Source: Bacillota bacterium (GTDB taxonomy: Bacteria; Bacillota_E; Sulfobacillia; Sulfobacillales; Sulfobacillaceae). Taken from it: a DNA stretch of 6,377 nt. Below, piece after piece: positions 6,017 to 6,377 of this stretch (its first letter is position 1; each line of letters begins with the position of its first letter). The notes under the pieces were generated by a model that saw nothing but the letters and a program-made list of their open reading frames with translations, was not told the DNA's origin and did no database searches. A program made the translations under genes and the position numbers. The stretch is from the NCBI GenBank assembly GCA_021802375.1, contig JAKAAL010000162.1, positions 1,487 through 7,863 on the forward strand. Direction: 5' to 3'.

Positions 6017-6118
6017 CCCCACGCTCCGATCGTTTTTGGCATGTGGGTCATGCTTCGTGCTCGTCTGCGACGGTGGACTATAGGATAAGGAGTTTGTTTT
6101 GGAAGACTTGAAAACCTG

Positions 6119-6147
6119 TTGACATACGACTAATTTGTCGTGATAAT
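6119..6147 (+). promoter_or_regulatory. Near-consensus sigma-A promoter
   Basis: TTGACA (6119-6124) and GATAAT (6142-6147) are 17 bases apart, matching the sigma-A consensus at 11 of 12 positions. The surrounding 70 bases are clearly richer in A and T than the rest of the window. Transcription would start near 6154. No RBS-supported ORF follows within the window, so the promoter may drive a non-coding RNA or a gene with a long leader beyond the right edge. Confidence 0.65.
6126..6141. promoter_or_regulatory. Palindromic operator in the promoter spacer
   Basis: ACGACTAATTTGTCGT is a 16-bp palindrome with 7 of 8 pairs matched, lying between the -35 and -10. A repressor bound here would block RNA polymerase. 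The layout recalls BlaI/MecI/CopY-type operators (arms ending in GAC/GTC or ACA/TGT), but the small winged-helix regulator encoded nearby is an equally good candidate. The binding protein is inference. Confidence 0.55.
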
Positions 6148-6208
6148 TAAATGGTGATACCAATATACTGTAATTAACTTCGGTAGTTGTGCTGAGCTGT
6201 CTCGAATC

Positions 6209-6352
6209 AAAACGTGACAGGCGAGAGGTGCACAGATTGCAATCACATCAGAGGGGTTGACTCTGAGATATGCCACGATAGGAAGCCGACGAGCGTAATC
6301 CGGTTGCACATCGGCTAGATGGTGGCCATTCGCGCGAGAGTCGTCACGTTTT
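6209..6352 (+). ncRNA. Possible structured RNA element bounded by a 10-bp inverted repeat
   Basis: AAAACGTGAC (6209-6218) and GTCACGTTTT (6343-6352) are perfect reverse complements. Between them are the palindrome GATTGCAATC (6235-6244) and a TCAGAG/CTCTGA hairpin (6248-6266). A nested pair follows: GCCAC/GTGGC (6272-6276, 6322-6326) enclosing AGCCGA/TCGGCT (6284-6289, 6311-6316). The whole lies downstream of the strong promoter at 6119. This could be a folded leader, a small RNA or inverted repeats of a mobile element. I do not recognise it as a known riboswitch. The fold is by eye, and short stems of 5-6 pairs arise easily by chance; the 10-bp pair is the stronger signal. Confidence 0.3.
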
Positions 6353-6377
6353 CATGCTGGCCGCGCTATTGCAAGGA

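Larger units (their letters stand above)
5657..6118. other. Region without a convincing gene; upstream of the regulator
   Basis: No frame has an RBS-supported start and recognisable protein sequence. A plus frame 5708-6088 is open for 126 codons with a hydrophobic C-terminal half (RVLISLLVRIYIYPMFFADL), but it begins at a TTG without an RBS and matches nothing I know. The promoter of the regulator gene should lie here on the minus strand. TATCAT/TATTAA-like hexamers occur just upstream of its RBS, but no spacing fits well. The stretch is rich in inverted repeats, annotated separately. Confidence 0.45.

Noticed and set aside
5708..6088. Plus-strand 126-codon ORF with a hydrophobic C-terminal half
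   Set aside because: TTG start without an RBS, no family resemblance, and the frame runs over several inverted repeats. Kept only as a remark.
6087..6122. AAGGAG followed by a TTG-started seven-codon reading ending in TGA
   Set aside because: It could be a leader peptide, but no promoter precedes it and the ORF is too short to support.

Overview
The window looks like an accessory, partly decayed stretch of a bacterial chromosome. Intact coding regions have strong GGAGG-type ribosome binding sites and moderately high GC. A DUF3977-type gene, a family I know mainly from Bacillus relatives, suggests a Gram-positive (Bacillota) host, perhaps a thermophilic or acidophilic lineage. That assignment is an inference and not firm. 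No rRNA, tRNA, CRISPR array or intact transposase was seen.

Layout. (1) The left edge holds the 5' part of a minus-strand membrane sensor kinase: two transmembrane helices, a coiled coil and a DevS/DosT-like GAF domain. It starts at a TTG and runs off the window. (2) About 690 bases (688-1380) contain no gene I can recognise. (3) At 1381 a radical-SAM activase gene (NrdG type) begins with a perfect RBS but breaks off after about 112 family-like residues. It runs head-on into a 19-codon antisense remnant of a VapB-like antitoxin. The remnant's leader and first codons resemble those of the next gene, in inverted orientation. (4) An intact mntA-hepT (MNT/HEPN) toxin-antitoxin pair follows, with its own promoter. 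(5) A compact Nudix hydrolase - HIT protein - DUF3977 operon sits at 2855-4116. (6) Two decayed genes of the nucleotidyltransferase superfamily follow: a plus-strand GrpB (UPF0157) gene with an in-frame stop and a frameshift, and a minus-strand fragment that has lost a catalytic aspartate. (7) A minus-strand winged-helix regulator (5372-5656) is intact. (8) The right end (5657-6377) has no convincing protein gene. It holds a cluster of inverted repeats, a near-consensus sigma-A promoter with a 16-bp palindrome in its spacer, and a possible structured element bounded by a perfect 10-bp inverted repeat.

How the parts relate. The intact genes fall into two working units: the toxin-antitoxin pair (HepT RNase restrained by MntA AMPylation) and the nucleotide-handling operon (Nudix and HIT hydrolases plus a small unknown protein). 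The broken genes around them and the inverted antitoxin remnant point to repeated insertion and deletion. No mobile element survives that would explain this.

The right-end element (palindromic promoter plus structured downstream region) is the best candidate for something undescribed, but it may simply be the leader of a gene beyond the window.
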